From: Streptomyces natalensis ATCC 27448
GTDB taxonomy: Bacteria > Actinomycetota > Actinomycetes > Streptomycetales > Streptomycetaceae
Length of the DNA: 64,000 nucleotides
NCBI RefSeq assembly: GCF_000935125.1
Contig: NZ_JRKI01000061.1
Location: 806,001-870,000 of the forward strand
Reading direction: 5' to 3'
Shown here: positions 16,157 to 25,029 of the stretch, piece by piece
Layout of the letters: each line of letters begins with the position of its first letter
Numbering within the stretch: position 1 is the stretch's first letter
Notes under the pieces: generated by a model
The model's database searches: none
Told to the model about the DNA's origin: nothing
What the model saw: the letters and a program-made list of their open reading frames with translations, nothing else
Translations under genes and position numbers: made by a program

Positions 16157-16214
16157 GGGGGACAGGGAGTGGTACAGAGGAGCGGGGAGGCGAAGATATC
16201 GCGCCAACTCCCCG

Positions 16215-16226
16215 CTACGCGCGTAG
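16215..16226. promoter_or_regulatory. perfect palindrome CTACGCGCGTAG
   Basis: A 12-bp perfect palindrome 73 bp upstream of the ATC start of the ABC ATPase. Related 10/12 copies lie before the BMP lipoprotein gene and deoA. Likely the operator of a nucleoside-responsive regulator not encoded in this window. Confidence 0.6.
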
Positions 16227-16277
16227 TGTTGACGCCGAAAAAAGCCGAAAAACCTGCCGGATCGCTCCGGCGAACGG

Positions 16278-16310
16278 CCCGGCGCGGCGGCGTGCTGCCG
16301 TCGCGCCGGG
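16278..16310 (-). terminator. hairpin after BMP lipoprotein gene
   Basis: CCCGGCGCGGCGGC pairs with GCCGTCGCGCCGGG (one mismatch) around a 5-base loop, 11 bp after the stop codon at 16321. It would reduce read-through from the abundant binding-protein mRNA into the ABC operon. Confidence 0.75.
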
Positions 16311-16320
16311 CGGAGAGACC

Positions 16321-17358
16321 CTACTGCTTGGCGGGGGTGTCGCTGACCTTCACCTGGCCCGACGCGATCTTCTTCTTCGCCGCGTCGATCTTGGCCTGGA
16401 TGTCCTTGATGAAGCCGCCCGAGGTGGACAGCCGCACGCCGTTGTCCTTGAGCGTGTAGCTCTTGTTGCCGGTCAGCGGCTTCTTGTCGTGCACGCTCTG
16501 GACCAGGTCGTACACCGCCACGTCGACGTTCTTCATGACCGACGTGAGGATCGAGTTCTTGTACTGGGCCAGGCCCGGCTGGAGGTACTGGTCGGAGTCG
16601 ACGCCGATCGCCCAGGTGCCCTTCTTGCCGGCGACCGTCTCGATCGAACCGTTGCCGGACTGGCCGGCCGCGGTGTAGATCACGTCGATACCGGCGTCGA
16701 GCATGCCCTTGGCCTTGCCCTTCGCGGCGGCCGGGTCGTTGAAGCCCTTGTCGTCGTTGGCGTAGAGGTACTCGGAGGTGACCTTCGCCTTGGGGTCGGT
16801 CTCCTTGACGCCCTGCTCGAAGCCGGCCTGGAACTTCTGGATCAGCGCGTTGTTCACTCCGCCGATGAAGCCGACCTTGTGGGTCTTGCTCTTCAGCGCG
16901 GCGGCGACACCGGCCAGGTAGGAGGCCTCGTTCTCGGCGAAGACCATGCCGTAGACGTTCTTGGCCTGGGAGGGGGAGTCGACGACGCCGAAGGTGGTCT
17001 TCGGGAACTGCTTGGCGACCTTGTTGACGGACTTGCCGTAGTTGAAGCCGACGCCGATGACGGGGTTGTAGCCCGCCTCGGCCAGCGAGGACAGGCGCTG
17101 CTCGCGGTCCGCCTCGGTCTCGCCGTTCTTGGCGGTCATCATCTTGGACTTCACGCCGAAGTCCTTCTGGGCCTTGTCCACGCCACGAGCCGCCGCCTCG
17201 TTGAACGAGTGGTCGTCCCGGCCGCCGACGTCGAAGGCGAGCCCGACGCCCTTGTCCTTGCCGCCGGCTTCGGTGGACGACTCGCCGCAGGCGCTCAGCG
17301 AGAGTGTGAGGGCCGCGGTGGCTATGCCCGCGGCAACGATCTTGGATACCCGGTGCAC
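16321..17358 (-). CDS. BMP-family nucleoside-binding lipoprotein
   Basis: A 345-residue lipoprotein from GTG 17358, chosen because GAAGGGG lies 5 nt upstream; the frame is open a little further. The signal peptide ends in a lipobox LSLSAC (Cys ~24), after which the mature protein begins GESSTEAGGKDKG. BMP (PnrA-like) landmarks are GLAFDVGGRDDHSFNEAAARG, VGFIGGVNNALIQKFQAGF and VIYTAAGQSGNGSIE. It is the extracellular receptor that delivers nucleosides to the ABC permease encoded downstream. A palindrome copy lies 52 bp upstream. Confidence 0.93.
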   Translation of the reverse strand: MHRVSKIVAAGIATAALTLSLSACGESSTEAGGKDKGVGLAFDVGGRDDHSFNEAAARGVDKAQKDFGVKSKMMTAKNGETEADREQRLSSLAEAGYNPVIGVGFNYGKSVNKVAKQFPKTTFGVVDSPSQAKNVYGMVFAENEASYLAGVAAALKSKTHKVGFIGGVNNALIQKFQAGFEQGVKETDPKAKVTSEYLYANDDKGFNDPAAAKGKAKGMLDAGIDVIYTAAGQSGNGSIETVAGKKGTWAIGVDSDQYLQPGLAQYKNSILTSVMKNVDVAVYDLVQSVHDKKPLTGNKSYTLKDNGVRLSTSGGFIKDIQAKIDAAKKKIASGQVKVSDTPAKQ

Positions 17359-17409
17359 GAGGGCCCCTTCGACTCGTAGCGCCACCCTTGGCGCCGACTG
17401 TCGGGAGAT

Positions 17410-17421
17410 TAACGCGCGTAG
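17410..17421. promoter_or_regulatory. CTACGCGCGTAG-like site before BMP gene
   Basis: TAACGCGCGTAG (plus strand), 10 of 12 identical to the palindrome at 16215-16226, 52 bp upstream of the BMP start. Confidence 0.45.
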
Positions 17422-17579
17422 ACCTGGCGCAAAACCCTTCGCCGTGTGGACGTTATCGATTCGTCGCGAAGGGACTCAGCGTGACCGGATGGCCACCATC
17501 GGCGATGTGGCGGTGGAGGGCCGGTCGGGGTGGGGGCCGACCGGCTCGCGTTCAAGATCGCATCGAGCGGGCCGGGCGG

Positions 17580-18821
17580 TCAGTCCGCGCGAGCCCCGTC
17601 GAGCAGCGCCGCGGCCGTGAAGAGTTCGATGCCCACGCGGATGGCCTCCTCGTCCACGTCGAAGTCGCCGCGGTGCAGGTCGTACTGGTGGTGGGCGCCG
17701 GGCGGGCGGACGCCGAGGCGGGCCATGGCGCCGGGGACGTGTTCGAGGTACCAGGAGAAGTCCTCGCCGCCGAGGGACTGTTCGGTGTTCTCGACGGAGT
17801 GCAGACCGCGGCGGGCGGTCATGGCGTCCTGGAGCAGCTCGACGCTGGTGGTCTCGTTGACGACGGGCGGGACGCCGCGGACGTAGGTGATCTGGGACTT
17901 GGCGCCGTACAGGGTGGCGACCTCGTCGATGGCGGCGTGGACGAGGTCGGCGGCCTGGTGCCAGGCGTCGAGATCGAGGCAGCGGACCGTGCCGGAGAGG
18001 CCGGCGCGCTGGGGGATCACATTGGCGGCGTGGCCGGATTCCAGGCGGCCCCAGGTGATGGCCAGACCCGCCCGGGAGTCGACCCGGCGGGCGAGCAGCG
18101 CCGGGACGTCGATGGCGATACGGGCGGCGGCGGTGACCATATCGGTGGTCAGGTGGGGGCGGGCGGTGTGGCCGCCGGGGCCTTCGAGATCGATTTCGAG
18201 GCGGTCGCAGGCCGAGGTGATCGCTCCGGTGCGCAGGCCGATCCGCCCGGCGTCGACGCGCGGATCGCAGTGGACGGCCAGGATGCGGGAGACGCCCTCC
18301 AGGACGCCGGACTCGATCGCGTCGGAGGCGCCGCCCGGCAGGACTTCCTCCGCGGGCTGGAACAGCAGGCGTACGGGGCGGGGCAGCCGTCCCTCGCGGG
18401 CCAGATCGGCCAGCACCAGGCCGGTGCCGAGGACCGCGGTGGTGTGGACGTCGTGGCCGCAGGCGTGGGCGCGGCCGGGGACCGTGGAGGCGTAGGGGAC
18501 GGTCTTGATGTCGGGGATGGGCAGGGCGTCGATGTCCGCGCGCAGGGCCAGGAGCCCGGGGCCGTCGGCGCCGTCGGCCGTACCGGCGCCGGCGGCCGTA
18601 CCCGTTGCGGCGTCCGTACCGATGTCACAGATGAGGCCGGTGCCGGTGGCCAGGACCTGCGGGTGCAGACCGGCCTGCTCCAGGCGCTCCTTGATCGCCG
18701 CGGTGGTGCGGAGCTCCTGGTTGCCGAGCTCGGGGTGCATGTGCAAGTCGCGGCGGAAGTCGATGAGTTCGGGCAGGAGGGCCTCGGGGAGGGTACCGGG
18801 GAGCGACATCAGTTCGTTCAC
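17580..18821 (-). CDS. M20-family amidohydrolase
   Basis: A 413-residue zinc hydrolase of the M20D (hippurate/N-acyl-amino-acid amidohydrolase) group. Metal-binding motifs are HACGHDVHTTAVLG and LFQPAEEVLPGGA (catalytic Glu), then HCDPRVDAGRIG; the dimerisation domain contains GPGGHTARPHL. It removes acyl groups from N-acylated amino acids or related amides in the cytosol. An Ala/Gly/Thr linker (TGTAAGAGTADGADG, ~residues 75-90) is inserted in the N-terminal domain and looks like a slippage expansion. The substrate is not deducible. Confidence 0.9.
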   Translation of the reverse strand: MNELMSLPGTLPEALLPELIDFRRDLHMHPELGNQELRTTAAIKERLEQAGLHPQVLATGTGLICDIGTDAATGTAAGAGTADGADGPGLLALRADIDALPIPDIKTVPYASTVPGRAHACGHDVHTTAVLGTGLVLADLAREGRLPRPVRLLFQPAEEVLPGGASDAIESGVLEGVSRILAVHCDPRVDAGRIGLRTGAITSACDRLEIDLEGPGGHTARPHLTTDMVTAAARIAIDVPALLARRVDSRAGLAITWGRLESGHAANVIPQRAGLSGTVRCLDLDAWHQAADLVHAAIDEVATLYGAKSQITYVRGVPPVVNETTSVELLQDAMTARRGLHSVENTEQSLGGEDFSWYLEHVPGAMARLGVRPPGAHHQYDLHRGDFDVDEEAIRVGIELFTAAALLDGARAD

Positions 18822-18968
18822 CCGTTGAAGGTTACGGGCCCCAAGGGGGCAACTGTCCCTCGATCAACAAAAGTTCAGCCCGATAGGGGAAGAAAATCAG
18901 CCTGGGTGGTGCATGGATGGAGTGCACGGCGGGTATGAACGTGAGTTTCTCCCGGGGGGCGTGCCGCA

Positions 18969-18992
18969 GGGCCCCGGGCGCCCCGGGGTCCC
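18969..18992 (-). terminator. hairpin downstream of the glycosyltransferase operon
   Basis: GGGCCCCGGG and CCCGGGG plus CCC form a compact stem, 16 bp beyond the stop of the gene ending at 19008. Confidence 0.6.
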
Positions 18993-19007
18993 CTCGGCCG
19001 CACCGTG

Positions 19008-20228
19008 TCACCCCGCGGCCAGCCCCTTGGGCTCGGCCGCGCCCTGGAGCCGTCGTACCTCGCGTGCGGTGCCGGTGACCCCGTCGAGGAAGCCCTGGGC
19101 GCGCGGCGAGGCGTGATCCGTCAGCCAGGTGGGGTCGATATCGCAGACGGCGACCTCCACCTCGGTGCCGCGCAGCGCGAGCGGCAGCGTGTGCACGACG
19201 GTGGAGGGGAAGCTGAGGATGAGGCGTCCTATGGGGCCGCGGCGGGCGATGAGCTCCAGGGGGAGGTCGGGGCGGACGATCTCCAGGCCGGTCTCGGCGG
19301 CGAGCCGGCGGAGCTTGTCGGTGCTTTCGCGACGGTGGGCGAAGTAGCGGGTGGCGCCGTGGGCGCGGGCCAGGGTCCGTACGGCTTCCAGATAGCGGTC
19401 GGCGTCGACCACGCCGGTCTCCACCAGCGAGGTGCCGACGATGTCGGTGCCGCGGGTCAGCAGGGGCGGGCCGAAGCGGGCGCGGGTCCAGGCGAAGTCG
19501 TTGGTGGTGACCTGGACGCCGGGCGGGACCTCGACGGGCATGGAGCTGAACAGGCCGATGGCGCGGGCGCGGCGGGCGCCCTCGGGGGCCGGGGTCAGGC
19601 GCCGGCGGGCGGTGTTCGCGAAGGGGGCGAAGAGCAGATCGCGGGCGCCGCGTCCGCTGCCGTGCCGGTGCCAGCGCACCAGCCGTTCGCCGCGGGCGAG
19701 TTGGCCGATGAACTCCATGGTGGCGGTGCCGTCGTCGACGACGACGAGATCGCGTGCCTTGGTGAGGGTGAGGAGCAGTTGCACGTAGCGGGAGAAGGGG
19801 TCACCGAGGACGATGCGACGGGCGCGGCGCAGGAGAGGGGTGAGGCCGCCGACGGTGCGCAGGGGTGCCGTCGGGCCGCCGCGGGCCTCTTCCCAGCGGA
19901 CCGTATGGCCCTCGTCGCGGGCGAGTTCGGCCATCCGGCGCAGCTGGCCGCGGGTCATCGGGTCGTGCGGGGAGAGCACGACGACGGTGAGGGCGGCGGC
20001 CTCGGCGGTGTGGGCCCATTCGAGGACGTTCAGCAGCTGGACCGGGCTCTCGACGAAGGCGAGGGTTCCGGTGGGCGGTTCCACGGGGGCCGTGCTCATG
20101 TCGTCACCGCTGGATTCGGTCCGGTTGCGCTGCCGGGGCACGCCGAGGAGACGACGGGCGGGAGTACCCGTCGTCTCCTCGGGCGGGACGCCGGCGCCGG
20201 GTGCGCGGGTCCCTTCGGGTGAGCTCAC
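19008..20228 (-). CDS. sialyltransferase-like glycosyltransferase (GT52/polysialyltransferase type)
   Basis: A 406-residue protein. I chose GTG 20228 because AGGAG lies 8 nt upstream; ATG 20099 has no such site. After a ~43-residue Pro/Thr/Gly-rich leader the core begins TLAFVESPVQLLNVLEW, the N-terminal strand of CMP-sialate-dependent transferases. LVVVDDGTATMEF matches the acidic D-D-G motif, ATRYFAHRRESTDKL the basic/His motif, and LSFPSTVVHTLPLAL the Ser-Thr CMP-binding motif. It lies 26 bp after neuB in the same operon, so it probably adds a nonulosonic acid to a surface polymer. Confidence 0.75.
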   Translation of the reverse strand: MSSPEGTRAPGAGVPPEETTGTPARRLLGVPRQRNRTESSGDDMSTAPVEPPTGTLAFVESPVQLLNVLEWAHTAEAAALTVVVLSPHDPMTRGQLRRMAELARDEGHTVRWEEARGGPTAPLRTVGGLTPLLRRARRIVLGDPFSRYVQLLLTLTKARDLVVVDDGTATMEFIGQLARGERLVRWHRHGSGRGARDLLFAPFANTARRRLTPAPEGARRARAIGLFSSMPVEVPPGVQVTTNDFAWTRARFGPPLLTRGTDIVGTSLVETGVVDADRYLEAVRTLARAHGATRYFAHRRESTDKLRRLAAETGLEIVRPDLPLELIARRGPIGRLILSFPSTVVHTLPLALRGTEVEVAVCDIDPTWLTDHASPRAQGFLDGVTGTAREVRRLQGAAEPKGLAAG

Positions 20229-20254
20229 TCGCGGAACTCCTGTCTGCCGGGCGG

Positions 20255-21184
20255 TCAGACGGCGGCCGGCTCACGGTCGGCCTCGGCCTCGGCCACCACA
20301 CCGGCGACGCGGCGCAGCTTCTTCATCGGGCCGAGCTCGGACTCGTAGACCTTCTTGACGCCGTCGCCGAGGGAGTCCTCGATGGTGCGGATGTCGCGGA
20401 CCAGGCGGGCCAGGCCGCCGGGCTCGACGGAGGCGGCCTGGTCGGAGCCCCACATGGCGCGGTCGAGGGTGATGTGGCGCTCGACGAAGGTGGCGCCGAG
20501 GGCGACGGCGGCGAGGGTGGTCTGGAGGCCGGTCTCGTGGCCGCTGTAGCCGATCGGGACGTTGGGGTACTCGTCCTGAAGGGTGTTGATCATGCGCAGG
20601 TTGAGCTCCTCGGCCTTGGCCGGGTAGGTGCTGGTGGCGTGGCAGAGCAGGATGTTGTCGCTGCCCAGGACCTCGACCGCGTGGCGGATCTGCTTCGGGG
20701 TGGACATGCCGGTGGAGAGGATGACGGTGCGGCCGGTGGCGCGCATGGCGCGCAGCAGCTCGTCGTCGGTGAGGGAGGCGGAGGCGACCTTGTAGCAGGG
20801 CACCTCGAACTTCTCCAGGAAGGCGACGGACTCGACGTCCCACGGGGAGGCGAACCACGCGATGCCGCGCTTCTTGCAGTACTCGTCGATGGCGCGGTAG
20901 CCGTCCTCGTCGAACTCCACGCGGTGGCGGTAGTCGATGTAGGTCATCCGGCCCCAGGGGGTGTCGCGCTCGATGTCCCACTGGTCGCGCGGGGTGCAGA
21001 TCTCCGGGGTCCGCTTCTGGAACTTGACGGCGTCGCAGCCGGCGTCGGCGGCGGCGTCGATCAGGGCGAAGGCGTTCTCCAGGTCGCCGTTGTGGTTGAT
21101 GCCGATCTCGCCGGTGATGTAGACGGGGCGGCCGGGACCGGCCTCGCGGGTGCCGAGGGTGCGGAGGCGGGAGGTGCTGCTCAT
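20255..21184 (-). CDS. neuB: N-acetylneuraminate synthase family protein (NeuB-like)
   Basis: A 309-residue protein from ATG 21184 (GAAGGAA upstream). The TIM-barrel synthase features are GEIGINHNGDLENAFALIDA, DAVKFQKRTPE, ASASLTDDELLRA, STGMSTPKQI and GYSGHETG. The enzyme condenses phosphoenolpyruvate with N-acetylmannosamine, or a related hexose or its phosphate, to a nine-carbon ulosonic acid. It lacks the C-terminal antifreeze-like SAF domain of classical NeuB (~345 residues), as in Kdn/Kdo-type and many actinobacterial homologues. In Streptomyces the likely product is Kdn or a similar acid for teichulosonic acid. Confidence 0.88.
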   Translation of the reverse strand: MSSTSRLRTLGTREAGPGRPVYITGEIGINHNGDLENAFALIDAAADAGCDAVKFQKRTPEICTPRDQWDIERDTPWGRMTYIDYRHRVEFDEDGYRAIDEYCKKRGIAWFASPWDVESVAFLEKFEVPCYKVASASLTDDELLRAMRATGRTVILSTGMSTPKQIRHAVEVLGSDNILLCHATSTYPAKAEELNLRMINTLQDEYPNVPIGYSGHETGLQTTLAAVALGATFVERHITLDRAMWGSDQAASVEPGGLARLVRDIRTIEDSLGDGVKKVYESELGPMKKLRRVAGVVAEAEADREPAAV

Positions 21185-21282
21185 GGGGAGGATTCCTTCG
21201 TGTGGATAAGGGGTGTGTGTTGGGGGGGTGGATCGGGGGGTCTGTTGGTGGGGTTCGGGGAGGTACGGGGCGTGTAACGGGG

Positions 21283-22476
21283 TTACAGGGACGGGCCCAG
21301 GAGCCAGCCGGCGATCTCGCGGATCGCGCCGCTGCCTCCGGGGGTCGCGGTGACCGCGCGGGCCGCACCGCGCACCACGTCGTGTGCCGAGGCGACCGCC
21401 ACCGGCCAGCCGACGAGGTCGAAGCACGGCAGGTCGTTGACGTCGTTGCCGACGTAGAGGACCCGCTCGGGGTCGGTGCCGGTCTCCTCGCACCACTGCT
21501 TGAGGGCCAGGTCCTTACGGTCGATGCCGTGCAGGACGGGCACCTGGAGCTTGCGGGCGCGGGCGGCGACCACCGGGTTCTGCTCGGTGGACAGGATCAG
21601 CAGTTTCAGCTCCGCCTTGCGCAGCGCGGCGATGCCCAGGCCGTCGCCGCGGTGGACGGCGACGATCTCCCGGCCGTCGGCGTCGATCAGCACCCGGTCG
21701 TCGGTCTGGGTGCCGTCGAAGTCCAGGACGACCGCGTCGATGTCGTCGGTGGTGGGCAGCGCGCCGGGGCGGTCCGCGTCGAAGAGCGGCGCGAGGGCGC
21801 GGGCGCGGGCCAGGTCGTGCGGATCGTCGATCTCCAGCACCCGGGCGGGGTCGGTGCGGATGAGTTCGGTACGGCCGAAGAAGCGGTGGCCGGCGGTGCG
21901 GAAGCCGGCCGCGTCCATGGCGTAGGCGGCGCCGGTCTCCAGCAGGTCCTGGGGGCGGTCCTGGCGGCGCGGCCGGAAGGACTTGTCGTGGTTGACGCCG
22001 TGGCCGCCGTCGGTCGTGTGGGCCTCCGGTTCGGCGTCGCGCCAGACGAAGCCGTGGAAGGGCGCGACGGTCAGCGCGCTGTCGGCGCCGCCCTCGACGA
22101 CCGCCGCGGCGACCCCGTCGATGTCCTCACGGACGATGAACGGGCTGGTGCACTGGACCAGGAGCACCGCATCGACCCGGGCGCCGTGCTCCGCCTCGTA
22201 GGCGTCCATGGCGTGCAGCACCGCGGCCTCGCTGGTGGCGGTGTCGCCCGCGATCTCGCCGGGGCGCCGTACGACGACCGCTCCGGCGCTGCGGGCGGCG
22301 GCCGCGATCCCGGCGTCGTCGGTGGAGACGACGACGTCGGTCACCAGGCGGGCGGCCCGGCATTCGCGGATCGCACGGGCGACCAGCGGCACTCCCCCGA
22401 CGGCGGCGAGGTTCTTGGCGGGGACGCCCTTGGATCCGCCGCGGGCGGGGATGACGACCACAACAGTCGGTGGCAT
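21283..22476 (-). CDS. neuA: acylneuraminate cytidylyltransferase fused to HAD phosphatase
   Basis: A 397-residue bifunctional protein. Residues ~1-225 are a CMP-nonulosonate synthetase (IPARGGSKGVPAKNLAAVGG, VLLVQCTSPFIVREDIDGV). Residues ~245-395 are a KdsC-like HAD phosphatase (VVLDFDGTQTDDRVLIDADG, then GNDVNDLPC). The second half could dephosphorylate the 9-phosphate intermediate before CMP activation. ATG 22476 has AAGGAG 6 nt upstream; a GTG at 22515 overlapping the previous stop is possible. It acts after neuB in the same operon. Confidence 0.9.
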   Translation of the reverse strand: MPPTVVVVIPARGGSKGVPAKNLAAVGGVPLVARAIRECRAARLVTDVVVSTDDAGIAAAARSAGAVVVRRPGEIAGDTATSEAAVLHAMDAYEAEHGARVDAVLLVQCTSPFIVREDIDGVAAAVVEGGADSALTVAPFHGFVWRDAEPEAHTTDGGHGVNHDKSFRPRRQDRPQDLLETGAAYAMDAAGFRTAGHRFFGRTELIRTDPARVLEIDDPHDLARARALAPLFDADRPGALPTTDDIDAVVLDFDGTQTDDRVLIDADGREIVAVHRGDGLGIAALRKAELKLLILSTEQNPVVAARARKLQVPVLHGIDRKDLALKQWCEETGTDPERVLYVGNDVNDLPCFDLVGWPVAVASAHDVVRGAARAVTATPGGSGAIREIAGWLLGPSL

Positions 22477-22511
22477 TGCGGGCTCCTTGGCGGGTGGGGT
22501 GTCGGGGGCGC

Positions 22512-23864
22512 TCACAGCTGGCCCCATCGGCGGATGGCGGGGGCGACGCGCTGGACGCCGTGGCGGTAGGCACCGCGGGCGGCCTCGCGGACCGTCTCGC
22601 GGGCGATCCTGCGCAGCCCGCCGGCCTCCTCGGGGGCCTCCGTATGGCCGGCGAGCGGCTCGCCCCGGGGGTCCAGGCCGTGCCGGGCGAGCATGCCGGG
22701 GAGGTAGCCGGGGGCGGTGCGCGGTGTGTAGTACGGGGCCAGGGGCGGCAGCCGGTCGGCCTCGCGCAGTGCGGTGACGCGGTCGCGGGCCGCGTCGAAG
22801 GCTTTCTCGTACGGACCGTCGGAGGCGACGCCCTGCCGGGCCAGCCAGTCCGCGTCGGGCTCCGGGCGGTGTCCGGCGTCCAGCTCGTCCCAGGAGGCCA
22901 GGCAGCCGGAGCCGAGGAAGTGGTGGTTGCCGAGGACTTCCCGTACGCCGAGGTCGGTGAGGACGGCGGTGGGGATGCCGCGGTGCAGCGACTCCAGGGC
23001 GGCGGTGGAGCTGACGGTGACCAGCAGGTCGGTGCGGTCGAGGACCTCGCCCATGTTCCCGTACACCAGGCGGCAGTTGGCGGGCAGTCCGCCGGGGGCC
23101 TTGGCGGCGAGCTTCTGGTACGGGAGTTCCTCGATGTGCGTGGTGTGCTCGCCGGGCTTGCTGCGCAGCTTGATCAGCACCTCGCGTTCGGGGTGCTTGC
23201 GGGCGTGTTCCACGGCGCGGCGCAGCAGATACGTGCGGTCGGCGCGGCTGTCCGGGACGGAGGGCTGGGCGGCGAACACCACGGTGTAGGGGTCGTGTTC
23301 GCCGGTGTAGCTCTCCCCGCCGAGGAAGGGGAGGGCGCATTCGACGACGCTGGAGTCGTCGGCGCCGACGCCGCGGTAGACCGCGCGGAACCGGTCCGCG
23401 TCGTGACGGGAGTTGGCGAGGACGACGTCCGCGCCGTGCCGCAGCAGCAGTCCGTCGGCGAGTTTTTCGTAGACGACGCCGACATAGCCGGTGACGACGA
23501 CGGGGCGGCGGTCCGCTCCCTGCCAGGCGCGGGCGAGCCCGTGCAGCACCGCTTGCACCGCACCGCCTACACAGGCGAGCACCACGACGTCGTATCCACT
23601 ACCGTCGGCGGCACGGTCGATCTTCCGTACGCTGCGTTTCATTTCGTTCAGGAAGTCGATGCCGCGGATTTCGCGCAGCGAGTCCGCACGGGCGCCGACC
23701 TCGTCGAGCTGGCGGACCGTGGGCGTGGCGCGGCCGCGCAGCAAAAAACCGTCGAGCTGGATGTCCGATTGGATTCGGTACGCTGTCAAAGCGCCCCATT
23801 TCCACCGGGTGTCCGAGTCGGCGAGTACGGCGACGCGCGGCGTGGAAGCGGTACGTGATGGCAC
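22512..23864 (-). CDS. DUF6716 putative glycosyltransferase
   Basis: About 450 residues from GTG 23864; a TTG at 23903 is possible. A TAGCGT box ends 8 nt before the GTG, so the mRNA may be leaderless. The protein has a GT-B-like look: an N-terminal RVAVLADSDTRWKWG, a central VLIKLRSKPGEHTTHIE, and LLVTVSSTAALESLHRGIP, the nucleotide-binding Ser-Ser motif shared with polysialyltransferase-type enzymes. It is the first gene of the leftward operon with the CMP-transferase and neuB, so it is expected to build the same polymer. Confidence 0.8.
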   Translation of the reverse strand: MPSRTASTPRVAVLADSDTRWKWGALTAYRIQSDIQLDGFLLRGRATPTVRQLDEVGARADSLREIRGIDFLNEMKRSVRKIDRAADGSGYDVVVLACVGGAVQAVLHGLARAWQGADRRPVVVTGYVGVVYEKLADGLLLRHGADVVLANSRHDADRFRAVYRGVGADDSSVVECALPFLGGESYTGEHDPYTVVFAAQPSVPDSRADRTYLLRRAVEHARKHPEREVLIKLRSKPGEHTTHIEELPYQKLAAKAPGGLPANCRLVYGNMGEVLDRTDLLVTVSSTAALESLHRGIPTAVLTDLGVREVLGNHHFLGSGCLASWDELDAGHRPEPDADWLARQGVASDGPYEKAFDAARDRVTALREADRLPPLAPYYTPRTAPGYLPGMLARHGLDPRGEPLAGHTEAPEEAGGLRRIARETVREAARGAYRHGVQRVAPAIRRWGQL

Positions 23865-24051
23865 GTTGAAGACGCTAGGAAGGCATTCCGTTTGTCGGGC
23901 CAACTGGGCCGCAACAAAGGGTTAACAGCGGGTCGACGAATGGCGAACCCGGTCGATTATCTGCCTGGTTAACCATCCCGACATTCTTCGTTCACCCTGA
24001 CGTCCGGACCGCGTAAAGACGAATGCCGGGCAGCCACCTAATGTCACCCGG
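23865..24051. promoter_or_regulatory. divergent promoter region of the nonulosonic acid cluster
   Basis: 187 bp with lower G+C than the genes. Both flanking genes have a -10-like box very close to a GTG (TAATGT at 24039-24044 rightward; TAGCGT leftward), so both transcripts could be leaderless. GGTTAAC occurs twice and CGAATG/CGGAATG elements flank the region. No -35 box is clear. Confidence 0.5.
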
Positions 24052-25029
24052 GTGGTTAAGCTCTCCGTCATCGTGCCGTTCTACAACGTGCAGACATACG
24101 CGCCCGACACCCTGAAAAGCCTGGCGGCGAACGCCCGCGAGGACTTTGAGTTTTTGCTCGTCGACGACTGTTCACGCGACGAGACCCCCGACATCCTTGC
24201 GCGCGCCGAGCGCGAGCTCCCGGGCGCCAGAGTGCTGCGGCACGAGAAGAACGGCGGGCTGGCCACCGCCCGTAACACCGGCCTGGACGAGGCGCGGGGC
24301 GAATACGTCGCCTTCCTGGACGGCGACGACTGGCTGGCCCCCGGCTACTACCCCGAACTCCTCGCCGCCATCGAGGAGTTGGGCTGCGACTTCCTGCGCA
24401 CCGACCACGTCCAGTGCACCAACCGCGCCCGCACCGTCCACCGCGTCCCGCACGGCCGGCGCGGTGTCGTCATGGACCCGCGCGCGCTGATCCTGCCGTC
24501 CGACCGCTCCACCTCCGTCGACTACGCCTACGCCTGGGCCGGCATCTATCACCGCAGGCTGCTGGACGACGGGGTGCTGCATTTCCGCCACGGGCTGCGC
24601 ACCGCGGAGGACCGGCCGTGGATCTGGCGGCTGCACCGCGAGGCGAAATCCATGGCCGTGGTGGGCCTCCTCGGCGTTTTCTACCGGCGCGGTGTCGCCT
24701 CCTCGCTGACCCAGATCGGCGACGTACGACAATTGGACTTTATTCGCGCATTCGACCAGGTGATCGAAGAAACCGCGCAGGACCGCGAGGCGGATCTTCT
24801 TCTCCCGAAGGCCGTGCGCACCTATTGCGCGATCATTTCCCACCACCTCGGTTCGATCGAACGTTTCGAACCGCAGGTCGCCCGTAAATTGCGATCCATG
24901 AGTGCCGCGGCCATGAAACGCATGCCGCAGGACGTACTGAAGGAAGCCCTGGATTCGATGGATGTACAGCGTGCGTCCCGGCTGCGGCGGCTGCGTCGCC
25001 GCCCGGTCCCCGCGGAGGTCGCCGCCTGA
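24052..25029 (+). CDS. glycosyltransferase family 2
   Basis: A 325-residue protein with a GT-A fold. Its N-terminus KLSVIVPFYNVQTYAPDTLK, then FLLVDDCSRDETPDI, bind the nucleotide, and VAFLDGDDWLAPGYY carries the DxD metal site. The C-terminal ~100 residues are helical and basic. There is no membrane segment, so it acts on the cytosolic face. It starts the rightward operon and overlaps the next gene by TGATG. The donor and acceptor are not predictable; a role in the same surface polymer is inferred from context. Confidence 0.88.
   Translation: MVKLSVIVPFYNVQTYAPDTLKSLAANAREDFEFLLVDDCSRDETPDILARAERELPGARVLRHEKNGGLATARNTGLDEARGEYVAFLDGDDWLAPGYYPELLAAIEELGCDFLRTDHVQCTNRARTVHRVPHGRRGVVMDPRALILPSDRSTSVDYAYAWAGIYHRRLLDDGVLHFRHGLRTAEDRPWIWRLHREAKSMAVVGLLGVFYRRGVASSLTQIGDVRQLDFIRAFDQVIEETAQDREADLLLPKAVRTYCAIISHHLGSIERFEPQVARKLRSMSAAAMKRMPQDVLKEALDSMDVQRASRLRRLRRRPVPAEVAA

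Noticed and set aside
22477..23340. N-terminal extension of the CMP-transferase to 685 residues
   Set aside because: Reads the DUF6716 gene out of frame; ATG 22476 has a good ribosome-binding site.
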